Below, in pieces: positions 7,177-16,844 of a DNA stretch of 31,562 bases (its first letter is position 1; the number at the start of each line of letters is the position of its first letter). The notes beneath the pieces are model-generated. The model ran no database searches. It saw nothing but the letters and a program-made list of their open reading frames with translations, and was not told the origin of the DNA. Location: contig CAZBPG010000038.1 of NCBI GenBank assembly GCA_964493695.1, forward strand, positions 1 through 31,562. Reading direction: 5' to 3'. Source of the DNA: Bog-950 sp964493695 (lineage in GTDB: Bacteria; Bacteroidota; Bacteroidia; Chitinophagales; LD1). The position numbers were made by a program, and so were the translations under genes.

Positions 7177-8910
7177 TCAAAGTTTACTCAGTTCCTCTTT
7201 TAAGAACGAAACAAGTGTTGAAATATAAGGTTTACTGAAATCGAATTTAGCTCCGGCTGTTTCGTAAAACACAGGAATAGGTTTGGTATAACCCAAACGA
7301 AGGGCATTCTTATAATCGTTGATTGCTTTTTTCGGATTCTGCTTAAAATTTCTCCAAAGCGCTAAGGAACCAAGTTCAGCAAAAGCGTACTCGATATAAT
7401 AGAACGGCACTACATAAAAATGCAGAATGCTCTGGTAACCGGTTTCGAGAGCAGTTTCGCTGCCGGCCCAGTCAACGGCTGCAGGTGTAAAGCGCTTGTT
7501 CAGTTCCACCCATTTTGCTCTTCTCTCCACCACGGTATGATTTGGATTCTGGTACAGCCAAAACTGAAAACTATCGCCCTGGCAGGTTTTCGTGAGTATG
7601 GTTAAAATGTACTGCAGGTGATTTTTCTTCGCACGCTTCAAGTCTTCCGGATTCGGATAAAAAATATCCCAGTGCTCCATGCTCATCAGCTCCATGCCCA
7701 TGGAAGCTACTTCTGCCACTTCGCTGGTAGTATCTTTAAAAGCATTCAACTCTAAATCGTGCGAGAGGAAAGTATGAATGGCATGTCCGCCTTCATGCAC
7801 CATAGTAATCAAATCAGTTTCGCTGTTGGCCGAGTTCATGAAAATAAACGGCACGCCAATTTCGGGCATGGTCATGTTATATCCGCCCGGTCCTTTCTTC
7901 ATCCGCGAATCAAGGTCGAGGTAATTCATGCGCTTCATAATTTCAATGCGCTCACCGAAGTAAGTATCCAGACGGTTAAAGCACTGAATGGTTTTATCAA
8001 TCAATTCCTCTGTTGAATTAAAGGGTTTCAAAGGAGCCTTGCCGCTGGGGTCAACATCTCTGTCCCATGGTTTCAATACATCTAACCCAAGCTCGCTTTT
8101 TCTTGTTTCAAACAACTGATTCACCAGCGGCATCAGCACTTCCTCAATCGAAGCGTGAAATTGAATACAATCAGCCGGAGTGTAATCAAAGCGGGCAAGT
8201 TCATTGAAACGATACTCCATAAAATTTTCGAAACCTGCATTCTTCGCAATTTTCGTTCGAAGCTGAATCAGTTCGGTCAGCAGCGCATCAAGCTTTTCTG
8301 CATCCTGTAATTTTCTTTCGGTTATTAACCGGAAGACTTCTTCACGCTGTTTACGATTGTTGCTCTTCAAGTGAACATGTGCCTGCTGCACCGTTAGTTC
8401 CGATCCGTTGTAATGAATACTCTGCGCACCGGCAATCTGGTCAAAAGTGCTTTGCTTCATGTTCATCTCGCTTTGGAGCGGAATATTTTCCTCCCGGAAA
8501 AGCTCCAGCGATTTCTTGACCTTCCGGATGGTGGTAAAAAATACATCCTGGTCTAATTGTTCAATAAATGGAGCTGAAACAAACTTTTTATCGAGCAAAT
8601 TTATCTGCACACTCAGCTTCGGGTAGATGTTGGTATACTGGTTCATCAAAGCCGCCTGTGCTTTTTCGTCAGAAGTATCTATGGTAGTGCGCACGTAAAT
8701 CCAGCGGCTGTGTTCACCGAGTACGGCATCCAGTTCGCTCCAGTCCTTCAGCCAGTTTTTCAGTCCTTCTAATGAACTGATAGTTCTTTCTAAAAGATTT
8801 TTGTAATACGGCTCAATGGCATCCCAGGTAGAAGGGTCGAAATTTTCGGCTACAAAGTTTCTCTTTTTGCGCTTAGGAATCTCGATTCCCTGCTGTGTTT
8901 CATTAGTCAT
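7177..8910 (-). CDS. M3 family oligoendopeptidase
   Basis: This 577-residue cytoplasmic zinc peptidase of the PepF/thimet-like M3 family cleaves short peptides. The zinc motif HEGGH is at residues 372-376, with a third ligand expected in the SEVAEVASMGMELM helix around 397-408. The block DLITMVHEGGHAIHTFLSH is typical of M3 oligoendopeptidases. The length matches the family. No signal peptide is present; the N-terminus is rich in Lys and Arg. The start lies 3 bases after the stop of the DUF5606 gene, so the two are almost certainly cotranscribed, perhaps linking peptide turnover to that conserved but uncharacterised protein. Confidence 0.92.
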   Translation of the reverse strand: MTNETQQGIEIPKRKKRNFVAENFDPSTWDAIEPYYKNLLERTISSLEGLKNWLKDWSELDAVLGEHSRWIYVRTTIDTSDEKAQAALMNQYTNIYPKLSVQINLLDKKFVSAPFIEQLDQDVFFTTIRKVKKSLELFREENIPLQSEMNMKQSTFDQIAGAQSIHYNGSELTVQQAHVHLKSNNRKQREEVFRLITERKLQDAEKLDALLTELIQLRTKIAKNAGFENFMEYRFNELARFDYTPADCIQFHASIEEVLMPLVNQLFETRKSELGLDVLKPWDRDVDPSGKAPLKPFNSTEELIDKTIQCFNRLDTYFGERIEIMKRMNYLDLDSRMKKGPGGYNMTMPEIGVPFIFMNSANSETDLITMVHEGGHAIHTFLSHDLELNAFKDTTSEVAEVASMGMELMSMEHWDIFYPNPEDLKRAKKNHLQYILTILTKTCQGDSFQFWLYQNPNHTVVERRAKWVELNKRFTPAAVDWAGSETALETGYQSILHFYVVPFYYIEYAFAELGSLALWRNFKQNPKKAINDYKNALRLGYTKPIPVFYETAGAKFDFSKPYISTLVSFLKEELSKL

Positions 8911-8913
8911 GTA

Positions 8914-9450
8914 TTACGTTGCTTTTCTTGGCGTAGTTATTTTGCGCACCGGTGCGGGTTTAGCTGTGGCTTTTCCCCCCTGGTCAGATTTAGTAGCAAT
9001 ATGCTTGCTATCTTTATGCGTGGTCAAATCCTTTTTCACCTCGGTTGTCTCATCTGCTGCTTTTTCAGCGGTCAACTCGTCAATTAGGTTTTTACCGTTT
9101 AAAATAGAATACCACTTCGCAAGTTTCCTCATATCGCTCACGTGCACTTTCTCTTTATCGTAGGCAGGAAGCACCTTTTCCATCCACGCTTTAAGGACTT
9201 TTTCATCCTTAGCATCAGGCACAGCAGTTCCGTCTTTCTTGATAGAAGCCAAAACTTCTTTCAAGGCAATCGGGTCTTCGTTAGTATAAATAGTAATGTT
9301 ATCAAGTGTGCTGAAAAGATTATTTCTGCCCGAAACGAATTGTGTTTTGTCATCCAGCAGTGAAGTAACAATCAAACCATCGTTTCTGCGCGCTGTTATT
9401 TTGAATAAACCCGGCATGCCAGGAATAGCTACAATTTCTGATAAATCCAT
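8914..9450 (-). CDS. DUF5606 family protein
   Basis: The start MDLSEIVAIPGMPGLFKI and the following stretch on control of display (LLDDKTQFVSG, then IYTNEDPIALKEV) are characteristic of DUF5606, a family I know from Bacteroidota genomes and whose function is not established. The conserved part covers about residues 1-120. After that comes a low-complexity Lys, Thr and Ala-rich tail ending in basic residues (KPAPVRKITTPRKAT), which could bind nucleic acid; this is inference. It is 178 residues, with no signal peptide or membrane segment. It is the first gene of the minus-strand operon and is divergent from uvrB with 67 bases between starts. Confidence 0.8.
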   Translation of the reverse strand: MDLSEIVAIPGMPGLFKITARRNDGLIVTSLLDDKTQFVSGRNNLFSTLDNITIYTNEDPIALKEVLASIKKDGTAVPDAKDEKVLKAWMEKVLPAYDKEKVHVSDMRKLAKWYSILNGKNLIDELTAEKAADETTEVKKDLTTHKDSKHIATKSDQGGKATAKPAPVRKITTPRKAT

Positions 9451-9517
9451 GTTTTATTTTTTAGGGGTGCTAAAATAGAAATATCTATCAAGTAAGAATG
9501 CGTAAACTTGCACCCCG

Positions 9518-11542
9518 ATGGAATTTAACCTTACTACAAAATATCAGCCCGCAGGTGACCAGCCCGAAGCAATTAAACAATTGGTGCAGGGGGTTCAGCA
9601 AAACGATAAACATCAGGTATTGCTGGGCGTTACCGGTTCCGGTAAAACCTTTACCATAGCAAATGTTATTCAACAGGTAAAGAAGCCAACGTTGGTGCTT
9701 ACGCATAACAAAACGCTGGTATCGCAATTATACGGAGAGTTCAAACAGTTTTTTCCTGATAATGCAGTTGAGTACTTTGTGTCATATTACGATTACTACC
9801 AACCGGAGGCATACATTGTTTCAACCGGCACTTACATTGAAAAAGATTTAGCCGTTAATGAAGAAATTGACAAGCTGCGATTAAGTGCAACAGCTTCTCT
9901 CTTGTCCGGACGAAGAGATATTATTGTGGTGGCATCGGTGAGTTGTATTTATGGTTTGGGAAATCCGGTGGAAATTGAAAATGGAATTATCCGGATTCAC
10001 ACCGGACAGGTGATGGCACGTAATGCGTTTCTTCATAAACTGGTTGACTCACTTTATTCGCGTGCCGAAGAATTGCAGCGCGGAACTTTCCGTGTAAAAG
10101 GCGATGTAATAGAAATTGCTCTGCCGTATCTTGATTACGCTTTCCGAGTTACCTTTTTCGGCAATGAAATTGAAGAGATAGAAAGTTTCGAAACCTCTAC
10201 AGGCAGAACACTCGGCAAACTGACGATGACGTCTATTTTCCCTGCTAACCTGTATGTTACATCAAAAGATTCTCTAGTAAGGATTATTGACGAAATTCAA
10301 TTGGAACTAAACTCCCAATTCGAATATTTCAAATCAGTGGGAAAGTATGTCGAAGCTGCCCGATTGAAAGAACGCGTTGAGTTTGACATGGAAATGATGC
10401 GTGAGCTCGGTTATTGTTCCGGTATCGAAAATTATTCGCGCTTTCTGGACAGGAGGGCAAAAGGAACCCGTCCGTATTGTCTGCTCGATTATTTTCCGGA
10501 TGATTTTTTATTGGTGGTGGATGAAAGCCATCAAACTATTCCGCAAATTGGCGGCATGAGTGGTGGCGATCGCTCACGCAAGATTAATTTAGTGGAATAT
10601 GGTTTCCGGTTGCCTTCTGCTTTAGATAATCGCCCACTTAACTTTCCGGAATTTGAAACCCTGATGAAACAGGCAATTTATGTAAGCGCTACACCGGGCG
10701 ATTATGAAATGGCACAAACCGAAGGAAGCTTTATTGAGCAAGTGGTGCGGCCAACAGGCTTGCTCGATCCACCTATTGAAGTGCGTCCGAGTTTGAATCA
10801 GATTGATGATTTACTGGACGAAATTGACGAATGCGTTAAAAAGCAAGAGCGCGTATTGGTAACTACACTTACCAAGCGAATGGCAGAAGAACTGTATAAA
10901 TACCTGGCACGCGTAAGCATCAAGTGTCGTTACATTCACAGCGAAGTGCATACTCTTGACCGCATCGAAATCATTCGCGATTTGCGTCTCGGTAAGTTCG
11001 ATGTGCTTATTGGCGTAAATCTTTTGCGCGAAGGCTTGGATTTACCCGAGGTTTCACTTGTTGCAATTTTGGATGCAGACAAAGAAGGATTTCTTCGTAA
11101 CCGCAGAAGTCTGATTCAGGTGGCCGGTCGTGCTGCGCGGAATGTAAACGGAAAAGTAATTATGTATGCCGACAAAATAACCAACAGTATGCAGTTGACC
11201 ATTGATGAGACCAATCGCAGAAGAGAAAAACAAATTAAGTACAACACCGAAAACAATATTACACCTATCACTATCTTTAAGAGTAAAGAAGATATCATGC
11301 AGCAAACTTCGGTATTGAATATTCGTGTTTCTCCCGATTCTTACATAGAAATGGAGGAAGAGGAAAGTATGGTAGCAGAGCCGGTAGTGCAGTATATGAA
11401 TGCCGTTCAATTGCACAAAGCCATTGAATCAACACGTCAGAAAATGCTGGAGGCGTCAAAAGAAACTGATTATCTAACAGCAGCAAAGCTACGGGATGAA
11501 ATGATTTCGATGCAAAAGTTATTGAAGGAGAAGTTTGGATAG
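9518..11542 (+). CDS. uvrB: UvrB, excinuclease ABC subunit B
   Basis: UvrB is the damage-verification helicase of nucleotide excision repair, working with UvrA and UvrC. All expected parts are in place: Walker A GVTGSGKT at residues 37-44, the beta-hairpin region YYDYYQPEAYI, the DESHQTIPQIGGM block (Walker B region), NLLREGLDLPEVSL, and helicase motif VI as QVAGRAARN. The last 40 residues are the UVR motif (HKAIESTRQKMLEASKETDY onward) that contacts UvrC. The length of 674 residues is standard. The ATG at 9518 gives the canonical start of the family. It reads away from the DUF5606 operon. Confidence 0.97.
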   Translation: MEFNLTTKYQPAGDQPEAIKQLVQGVQQNDKHQVLLGVTGSGKTFTIANVIQQVKKPTLVLTHNKTLVSQLYGEFKQFFPDNAVEYFVSYYDYYQPEAYIVSTGTYIEKDLAVNEEIDKLRLSATASLLSGRRDIIVVASVSCIYGLGNPVEIENGIIRIHTGQVMARNAFLHKLVDSLYSRAEELQRGTFRVKGDVIEIALPYLDYAFRVTFFGNEIEEIESFETSTGRTLGKLTMTSIFPANLYVTSKDSLVRIIDEIQLELNSQFEYFKSVGKYVEAARLKERVEFDMEMMRELGYCSGIENYSRFLDRRAKGTRPYCLLDYFPDDFLLVVDESHQTIPQIGGMSGGDRSRKINLVEYGFRLPSALDNRPLNFPEFETLMKQAIYVSATPGDYEMAQTEGSFIEQVVRPTGLLDPPIEVRPSLNQIDDLLDEIDECVKKQERVLVTTLTKRMAEELYKYLARVSIKCRYIHSEVHTLDRIEIIRDLRLGKFDVLIGVNLLREGLDLPEVSLVAILDADKEGFLRNRRSLIQVAGRAARNVNGKVIMYADKITNSMQLTIDETNRRREKQIKYNTENNITPITIFKSKEDIMQQTSVLNIRVSPDSYIEMEEEESMVAEPVVQYMNAVQLHKAIESTRQKMLEASKETDYLTAAKLRDEMISMQKLLKEKFG

Positions 11543-11599
11543 ATATAAATGCGAGTACATTAAGAAGCCATAATAAATCATTTTTAAAAATTACTTGAT

Positions 11600-12427
11600 T
11601 TGAAAGTGCAGCGTAAAATTTACAAGACCATTAAAGGCGGCAATCCGGAGATTCTTCCTTATTTGGAAGAAGTATGGCATTCACGCCAGTTAATTTTCAG
11701 TTTTGCTTTACGCGATTTAAAGGTACAGTACGCTCAAACTTATCTGGGTGTTTTGTGGTCTGTCATCCAACCGCTTACCGCCTTACTCATTTTTGCATTT
11801 TTTTTCCAAAGGGTTGTTCCTTTGCAAATTGGTGTTCCTTATGCAGCATTTGCTTTCACAGGAATTATGGGTTGGTTCTATTTCACCACATTAGTTGGCC
11901 AAGCGGGCACAGTATTAATGCACAATCAGCATATTATCAAGAAAATTCAATTCCCGCGTTTAGTGCTTCCCGTATCCAAAGCATTAGTAGGCTTGGTTGA
12001 ATTTGGAATTTCCTTATTAATACTGATAGTTGTGTTATCAATGAGTGGCTACTCTTTTTCTGTGAAGATTGTGTTACTTCCCATTGTTGTTTTAGCCAAT
12101 ATCATTACCGGACTGTCGGCCGGTATTTGGCTTTGTGCATTAACCATCAGGTTCAGAGATTTACACCATATTATACCCTTTCTTATTGGTTTCGGCATTT
12201 GGTTAACTCCTGTTTTTTATCCAACCACTATTGTTCCCCAATCATTTAACTGGATTTATTATTTACATCCGGTTGCCAACGTTGTTTCCCTTTATCGATG
12301 GATGTTTCTTAGTATGCCAATTGATTTGCCACAAGTTATCATATCCCTGATTTTTGCGCTGGCTATGTTCATTTGGGGACTCTTCTTCTTTATCAAGAAT
12401 GAAAAATTTATTGCTGATTTTTTATAA
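11600..12427 (+). CDS. ABC transporter permease, Wzm/TagG polysaccharide-export type
   Basis: The 275-residue protein has six hydrophobic segments and the ABC-2 polysaccharide-exporter pattern, including FALRDLKVQYAQTYLGVLWSV near the N-terminus and WLTPVFYPTTIVP followed by NPxAN-like HPVANVVSLYRW near the C-terminus. Such permeases carry lipid-linked polysaccharides, such as O antigen, capsule or teichoic acid, across the inner membrane. The start is TTG 11600 or GTG 11606; no ATG is suitably placed. The ATPase gene follows after 8 bases. It is the first gene of the lower-GC surface island. Confidence 0.92.
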   Translation: MKVQRKIYKTIKGGNPEILPYLEEVWHSRQLIFSFALRDLKVQYAQTYLGVLWSVIQPLTALLIFAFFFQRVVPLQIGVPYAAFAFTGIMGWFYFTTLVGQAGTVLMHNQHIIKKIQFPRLVLPVSKALVGLVEFGISLLILIVVLSMSGYSFSVKIVLLPIVVLANIITGLSAGIWLCALTIRFRDLHHIIPFLIGFGIWLTPVFYPTTIVPQSFNWIYYLHPVANVVSLYRWMFLSMPIDLPQVIISLIFALAMFIWGLFFFIKNEKFIADFL

Positions 12428-12435
12428 AAGATATC

Positions 12436-13716
12436 ATGGCTGCGGTATTACTTGAAGTTAAAAACATATCGAAATATTTTCGGCTTCACAAAAAGCACGG
12501 CAATAGTTTAAAAGAAACTCTTACCGGTTTTATCCGATCAGAAAAAGAATCGGCAGATAATTTTTTGGCGCTGAACGACATTTCATTTTCTGTTTGTGAA
12601 GGTGAGGCACTTGGTATTATAGGAAAAAATGGAGCCGGCAAATCAACACTTTTGCGAATATTAAGCGGAATAGTCCAGCCGGATGAGGGGGAAATAAATT
12701 TCTATGGAAAAGCAGTTTCTATTTTAGATATTGGTGCAGGGTTTCATCCGGAACTAACCGGTCGCGAAAATGTCTTTTTTTCAGCTTCGCTTTATGGATT
12801 TACTAAAAAAGCAGTAGAAGAAAAGATTGACGCAATAGTTGAGTTTAGTTCAATTGGAGATTTTATAGATGAACCGGTTAAAAACTATAGTTCCGGAATG
12901 TACCTCCGTTTAGCTTTCGCCATAATTGCATTTCTGGATGCCGATATATACCTGATTGATGAGGTGATCAGCGTGGGCGATGCCGATTTTCAGCTTAAAT
13001 GCAAAACTAAAATTGAAGACCTGATAACCCGTGGAAAAACACTCATTGTTGCCTCGCACAACATGAATGAAATGGCCATGTTGTGCAACCGCATCTTGCT
13101 CCTTGAAGGCGGAGTTGTTATTAGCGAAGGAGGCACAGATGTGATACAGAATTACATGGCACGTTCATTGCCACAGTTTCAGCATCTAAAAAACGAAGAA
13201 CTCTATCAGATTAAAGACGTTTACGGGCAGCTACCTCAATCGCCTGAAATAGTTTTACTTGAAAGCGGAATTAGCGAGTTCAAACGAACGCCTTTAGGAA
13301 TAAGCAATAAACATTCGTTTAAAATTTTTGTGGAACTGGAATTGTTAGAACAAAAATGCATTGACCTGGCTATTCGTTTTTTCGATCAAACTAATATTGT
13401 CCTTTTTATAGCTTCTACTTTTCCGCAAAACAATCAAGCCATTAGTTTGGAAGGGAAATACAGAGTGGAGTTTGAAATACCATCGAACCTTCTAAATCAT
13501 GGTTTATACTCAGTTGATCTATTAGTTGTTAAAGATGCAAAATCCGTTTTCAATGCTCATAGTGCACAATCGCAACTAGCATCGCTGTTGTTCAGAGGCG
13601 AGAAATTTATCAGCATAAAAATGGCGGATGAAAAAGAAGATGACTACAACATCAATTACCCCGGAATAATAAAACCTATCATTCACACAGCCATTATTTA
13701 TACAGAACCCGGTTAA
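12436..13716 (+). CDS. ABC transporter ATPase, Wzt type with C-terminal substrate-binding domain
   Basis: The nucleotide-binding domain occupies about residues 1-235: Walker A GKNGAGKST at 63-71, signature YSSGM at 151-155 (the relaxed form usual for Wzt/TagH), Walker B IYLIDE at 171-176, and the switch His208. Residues from about 250 to 426 form an extra beta-rich domain resembling the Wzt C-terminal domain (LGISNKHSFKIFVELEL, then HGLYSVDLLV), which in O-antigen exporters recognises the modified end of the polysaccharide. That suggests the cargo carries a chain-terminating decoration, which the downstream methyltransferase or sulfotransferase could provide. Partner of the permease immediately upstream. 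Confidence 0.92.
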   Translation: MAAVLLEVKNISKYFRLHKKHGNSLKETLTGFIRSEKESADNFLALNDISFSVCEGEALGIIGKNGAGKSTLLRILSGIVQPDEGEINFYGKAVSILDIGAGFHPELTGRENVFFSASLYGFTKKAVEEKIDAIVEFSSIGDFIDEPVKNYSSGMYLRLAFAIIAFLDADIYLIDEVISVGDADFQLKCKTKIEDLITRGKTLIVASHNMNEMAMLCNRILLLEGGVVISEGGTDVIQNYMARSLPQFQHLKNEELYQIKDVYGQLPQSPEIVLLESGISEFKRTPLGISNKHSFKIFVELELLEQKCIDLAIRFFDQTNIVLFIASTFPQNNQAISLEGKYRVEFEIPSNLLNHGLYSVDLLVVKDAKSVFNAHSAQSQLASLLFRGEKFISIKMADEKEDDYNINYPGIIKPIIHTAIIYTEPG

Positions 13717-13808
13717 TTCGATTGCGATCTTTAGATTTGTTTTTAATATAAATCAAATGCTGCCTTTTATCGGTTTCTATTTTCAATAAAACTATTAATC
13801 CAACAATA

Positions 13809-15320
13809 ATGCTGACCCGAAAGGTATTTCCGTATGCAGCAATTCTGTTCATTGTTCTTATCACTTCCTGCTATTCTACAGGGAAGGGAAAAAAATATAG
13901 GGAAGTTAATCTGCATTCCGAAACACCTATCCAATCTCAAATTACAATTGAAAACCAAGGGAAAAAGGATGCTCGCTTTTTCATGAAGCTAAATAATGGT
14001 TTCTATCGCTCCGAAAATGAAATTGCCGATGAGATTAAAAAAATGCCGGAAGAGTATTCGGGTGAGTTGTTGGAAAGAAAAGCCTGGCGATATGTGATAA
14101 AGAATGTAAAATTCAGCAAACCGCTTTCTTCGGAAAACTGGCAACATTCACCCGTATTAATGATTAACTCAATTGGCAATGGAATATGTGATGATTTAAG
14201 TTCAACCCTTCATATACTATGGAGGGCATTAGGATTGCAATCTAGAGTTTGGGCGTTAGAAGGGCATGTTGTCCCTGAAGTTTTTTCAAACGGGAAATGG
14301 CACATGTATGACCCTTCACATCAAACGTACTACCTTAACAGGAAAAATGAAATTGCCGGAGTTGAAGAACTTTCAAAACACCCTGAACTTATAACTGAAC
14401 CCATAGGTAGAGTTGGGGTTGAAAATGGAAACGCTGTTACCTATGCATTAGCCCACTCAGAAAAAATGGCAAATACTTATTCCAGCGTTTCAAACAATGC
14501 AATAAATAGTTGGTACAATTTTGATTTTAGTTTAGTCGATACTTTTTTTCGACTACCGGCAGGAGCGACAATAAAGTTTCCTGTAAGCCGCAGCAATAGC
14601 GAAATACAAACGTGTAACAGCTTTTCCTCATCTTATTCGTTTTTATCGGTTGAAGTTAATGGGAAAGAAACGGCAGAAATTAGTGCGCCACTTATTTTAT
14701 ACGCCATTGAAGGTGCCGGCACGATTAGTATCGACAATAAACAGTTCCAAATAAATTCAGAAGAACTGCAAAAATATTTGAATGATTTTTCGATGTTTCA
14801 TCAACATGTAACCCTTGTAGGGAAAAACACTAATGCCACTATTTTTTATCTCCTCAACAGCAGGGCTATTTCAATAAACCACACTAATACACTTTTTTGG
14901 GGAGGCTACAATACGGAAGGTCTTCATGCTGAGATAAAAAAGGATGAAACCGTTTCCGCAAATACTAACTTTTCTATAAACCTTGATAGCCTTATAAAAG
15001 AAAAATTTATAGCTTATGATAAAAGGAGAGGGCAACGACTACAACAAATTGCCACACTTTTTACAATTAATGCTGATGAGAAGAACATAGCAGAGAGAAT
15101 AGCCTTTATTGTAAGTATGGATAACAAAATGAGTAATGAGGAGAAGAAACAAGTATTGCTTTTTGCCAATAAAAGAGTGAATGCATTATTAGCTAAATTA
15201 CCGACCGGCAAAAAACGCGAAAGGTTTTTTGAATCGCTGTCCAATCCGTATCTCTTGATAGTATTACTTACTTATATTGAGTATTGCAACGAGCAGGATA
15301 TAGTTAAAATGGTTTTATAG
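13809..15320 (+). CDS. Lipoprotein with transglutaminase-like domain
   Basis: The first 21 residues are a lipoprotein signal (ILFIVLITSC, Cys21 as the lipid-bearing residue), so the protein is probably held in the outer or inner membrane facing the periplasm. Residues about 90-190 look like a transglutaminase-like cysteine-peptidase core, with Cys127 in NGICDDLSS, His153 in EGHVVPEV and Asp168 in HMYDPSH in the right order and spacing. Known members of this fold act as proteases, amidases or cross-linking enzymes. The remaining 300 residues are beta-rich and then helical, with no family I recognise. The base composition is very AT-rich. It stands 92 bases after the exporter ATPase, so it may be in the same unit. 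The substrate is unknown. Confidence 0.7.
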   Translation: MLTRKVFPYAAILFIVLITSCYSTGKGKKYREVNLHSETPIQSQITIENQGKKDARFFMKLNNGFYRSENEIADEIKKMPEEYSGELLERKAWRYVIKNVKFSKPLSSENWQHSPVLMINSIGNGICDDLSSTLHILWRALGLQSRVWALEGHVVPEVFSNGKWHMYDPSHQTYYLNRKNEIAGVEELSKHPELITEPIGRVGVENGNAVTYALAHSEKMANTYSSVSNNAINSWYNFDFSLVDTFFRLPAGATIKFPVSRSNSEIQTCNSFSSSYSFLSVEVNGKETAEISAPLILYAIEGAGTISIDNKQFQINSEELQKYLNDFSMFHQHVTLVGKNTNATIFYLLNSRAISINHTNTLFWGGYNTEGLHAEIKKDETVSANTNFSINLDSLIKEKFIAYDKRRGQRLQQIATLFTINADEKNIAERIAFIVSMDNKMSNEEKKQVLLFANKRVNALLAKLPTGKKRERFFESLSNPYLLIVLLTYIEYCNEQDIVKMVL

Positions 15321-15415
15321 CATTACCTGCAAAAATATAGTTTGGCTCAATTACAAAAGTTGCTTATTATTTTCTAACTGTACAATTGATTTTCTGCAAA
15401 TAAATTCGCGTTTAA

Positions 15416-16834
15416 ATGGCAATTTCTATTTTCAATAAAGTAGTTCAGCGGCTAATAAACTCTCGTAAAACTATAACGCCAAGGGTGCTTGAAACGGAGG
15501 AAAGTATTTTAGCTACTTACAGGGCAAACAGAACCATTCCAGCCTCTGCTTTTGCTTGTCTCGCCCCATGGACTTCTATAAGTTTCAATATTGATGGATA
15601 CGCCACCGTTTGTTGCTTGAATAGAACAACCACTGTTAATGTTGCCAATGGTTCTATTGATGAAATTTGGAAGAGTGAGGCTTTCGCGCAACTGCGCGAA
15701 AATGTTTCGAAAGAAAATTTGAAGTTTGATTGTTCTATTTGCCACCAGCAAATTCAAGCAAAAAATTTTACGGGTGTAAAAGCGGCCAGTTATGATGCGT
15801 ATTACCCATATCATCCGGAACGACCTGCATTTATGGAGTTTTGCCTGGACAATACCTGCAACCTGGCTTGTGTCATGTGCAATTCCTTGTTGTCTTCTTC
15901 TATTCGTAAAAACGAGCATCTTCCGCCTCTTGAAAAAAAATATGACGAAAGATTTGTGGAGCAGTTACTGCCTTATATTCCTTTTTTGAAAGAAGCTGTT
16001 TTTTCAGGAGGGGAACCCTTTTTGATACCGATTTACTACAAAATATGGGAAAGAATGCTCGACCTCAATCCCCAAATGACCATAGGTATTGTTACTAATG
16101 GTTCAACCTTGAATAGCAGGATTAAAGATATGTTGGAGCAGGGAAGATTCAAGATTAATATTTCGATTGATTCTGTTCATAGGGAAACATATGAAGCCGT
16201 AAGGCGAAATGCAAGTTTTGATATTTTAATGAACAATTTTGAATGGTTTAAAGAATATGGTAACCGTAAAAATTTACCGGTTAACATACCGGTTTGTCCG
16301 TTAACCAAAAATTGGGATAAGATTCCCGAGGTTGTTCGCTTCGCAAATAAAAACGATGTTTCCATCAACTTCGTTTATGTTGACCGGCCATTTTCACAAG
16401 CCCTAATTCATAGTACACCGGAGTATCTTGAAAAGATTATAGCCCTTTACGAACATGAAAAATTTGATGCCGTATCCACCTGCTCAGTAAACAACGTAAA
16501 GAGATTTAAGGGTCTAATTGATGATATAGTAAAATGGCGAGAAAATAAATTAACCACCACCGAACCTGTTTCTGAAAAAGATTTGCTCCATTTGCTGGAA
16601 GAAAAAATCATTCAATGTGATGACATTCTTGACAGGGAGGCTGAAGCCGGAACTAAAGAGGAAATGATTTTGAAAATAAAAATGGTTTTAAATGAAATAC
16701 CCGAGGGGAAAAAGAATATGATTCTTAAAGTTTTTAATAGCTATTCTGTTAAACGTTTACATCATTTTTTTGAAGGAAAAACTATCGCAGAAATTACTGT
16801 ATTCTTCAAGGAATATGTAGGACAAGAAATTTAA
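15416..16834 (+). CDS. Radical SAM protein with N-terminal Cys-rich (twitch-like) domain
   Basis: The radical SAM core has the iron-sulfur motif CNLACVMC (Cys148, Cys152, Cys155), followed by SGGEPFL and IVTNGST, the SAM-binding strands. Unusually, the auxiliary Cys-rich region comes before the core: ACLAPW at 47-52, CC at 66-67, and CSIC at 106-109, preceded by the GYATVC and IDEIWKSEAF patterns that SPASM/twitch domains usually show at the C-terminus. This matches proteins described as N-terminal twitch radical SAM enzymes, which occur in surface-polysaccharide loci. It would bind one radical SAM cluster and probably an auxiliary cluster. The C-terminal 90 residues are helical and unassigned. 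The reaction is unknown. 472 residues; ATG at 15416. Confidence 0.8.
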   Translation: MAISIFNKVVQRLINSRKTITPRVLETEESILATYRANRTIPASAFACLAPWTSISFNIDGYATVCCLNRTTTVNVANGSIDEIWKSEAFAQLRENVSKENLKFDCSICHQQIQAKNFTGVKAASYDAYYPYHPERPAFMEFCLDNTCNLACVMCNSLLSSSIRKNEHLPPLEKKYDERFVEQLLPYIPFLKEAVFSGGEPFLIPIYYKIWERMLDLNPQMTIGIVTNGSTLNSRIKDMLEQGRFKINISIDSVHRETYEAVRRNASFDILMNNFEWFKEYGNRKNLPVNIPVCPLTKNWDKIPEVVRFANKNDVSINFVYVDRPFSQALIHSTPEYLEKIIALYEHEKFDAVSTCSVNNVKRFKGLIDDIVKWRENKLTTTEPVSEKDLLHLLEEKIIQCDDILDREAEAGTKEEMILKIKMVLNEIPEGKKNMILKVFNSYSVKRLHHFFEGKTIAEITVFFKEYVGQEI

Positions 16835-16844
16835 TAGAGAAATT

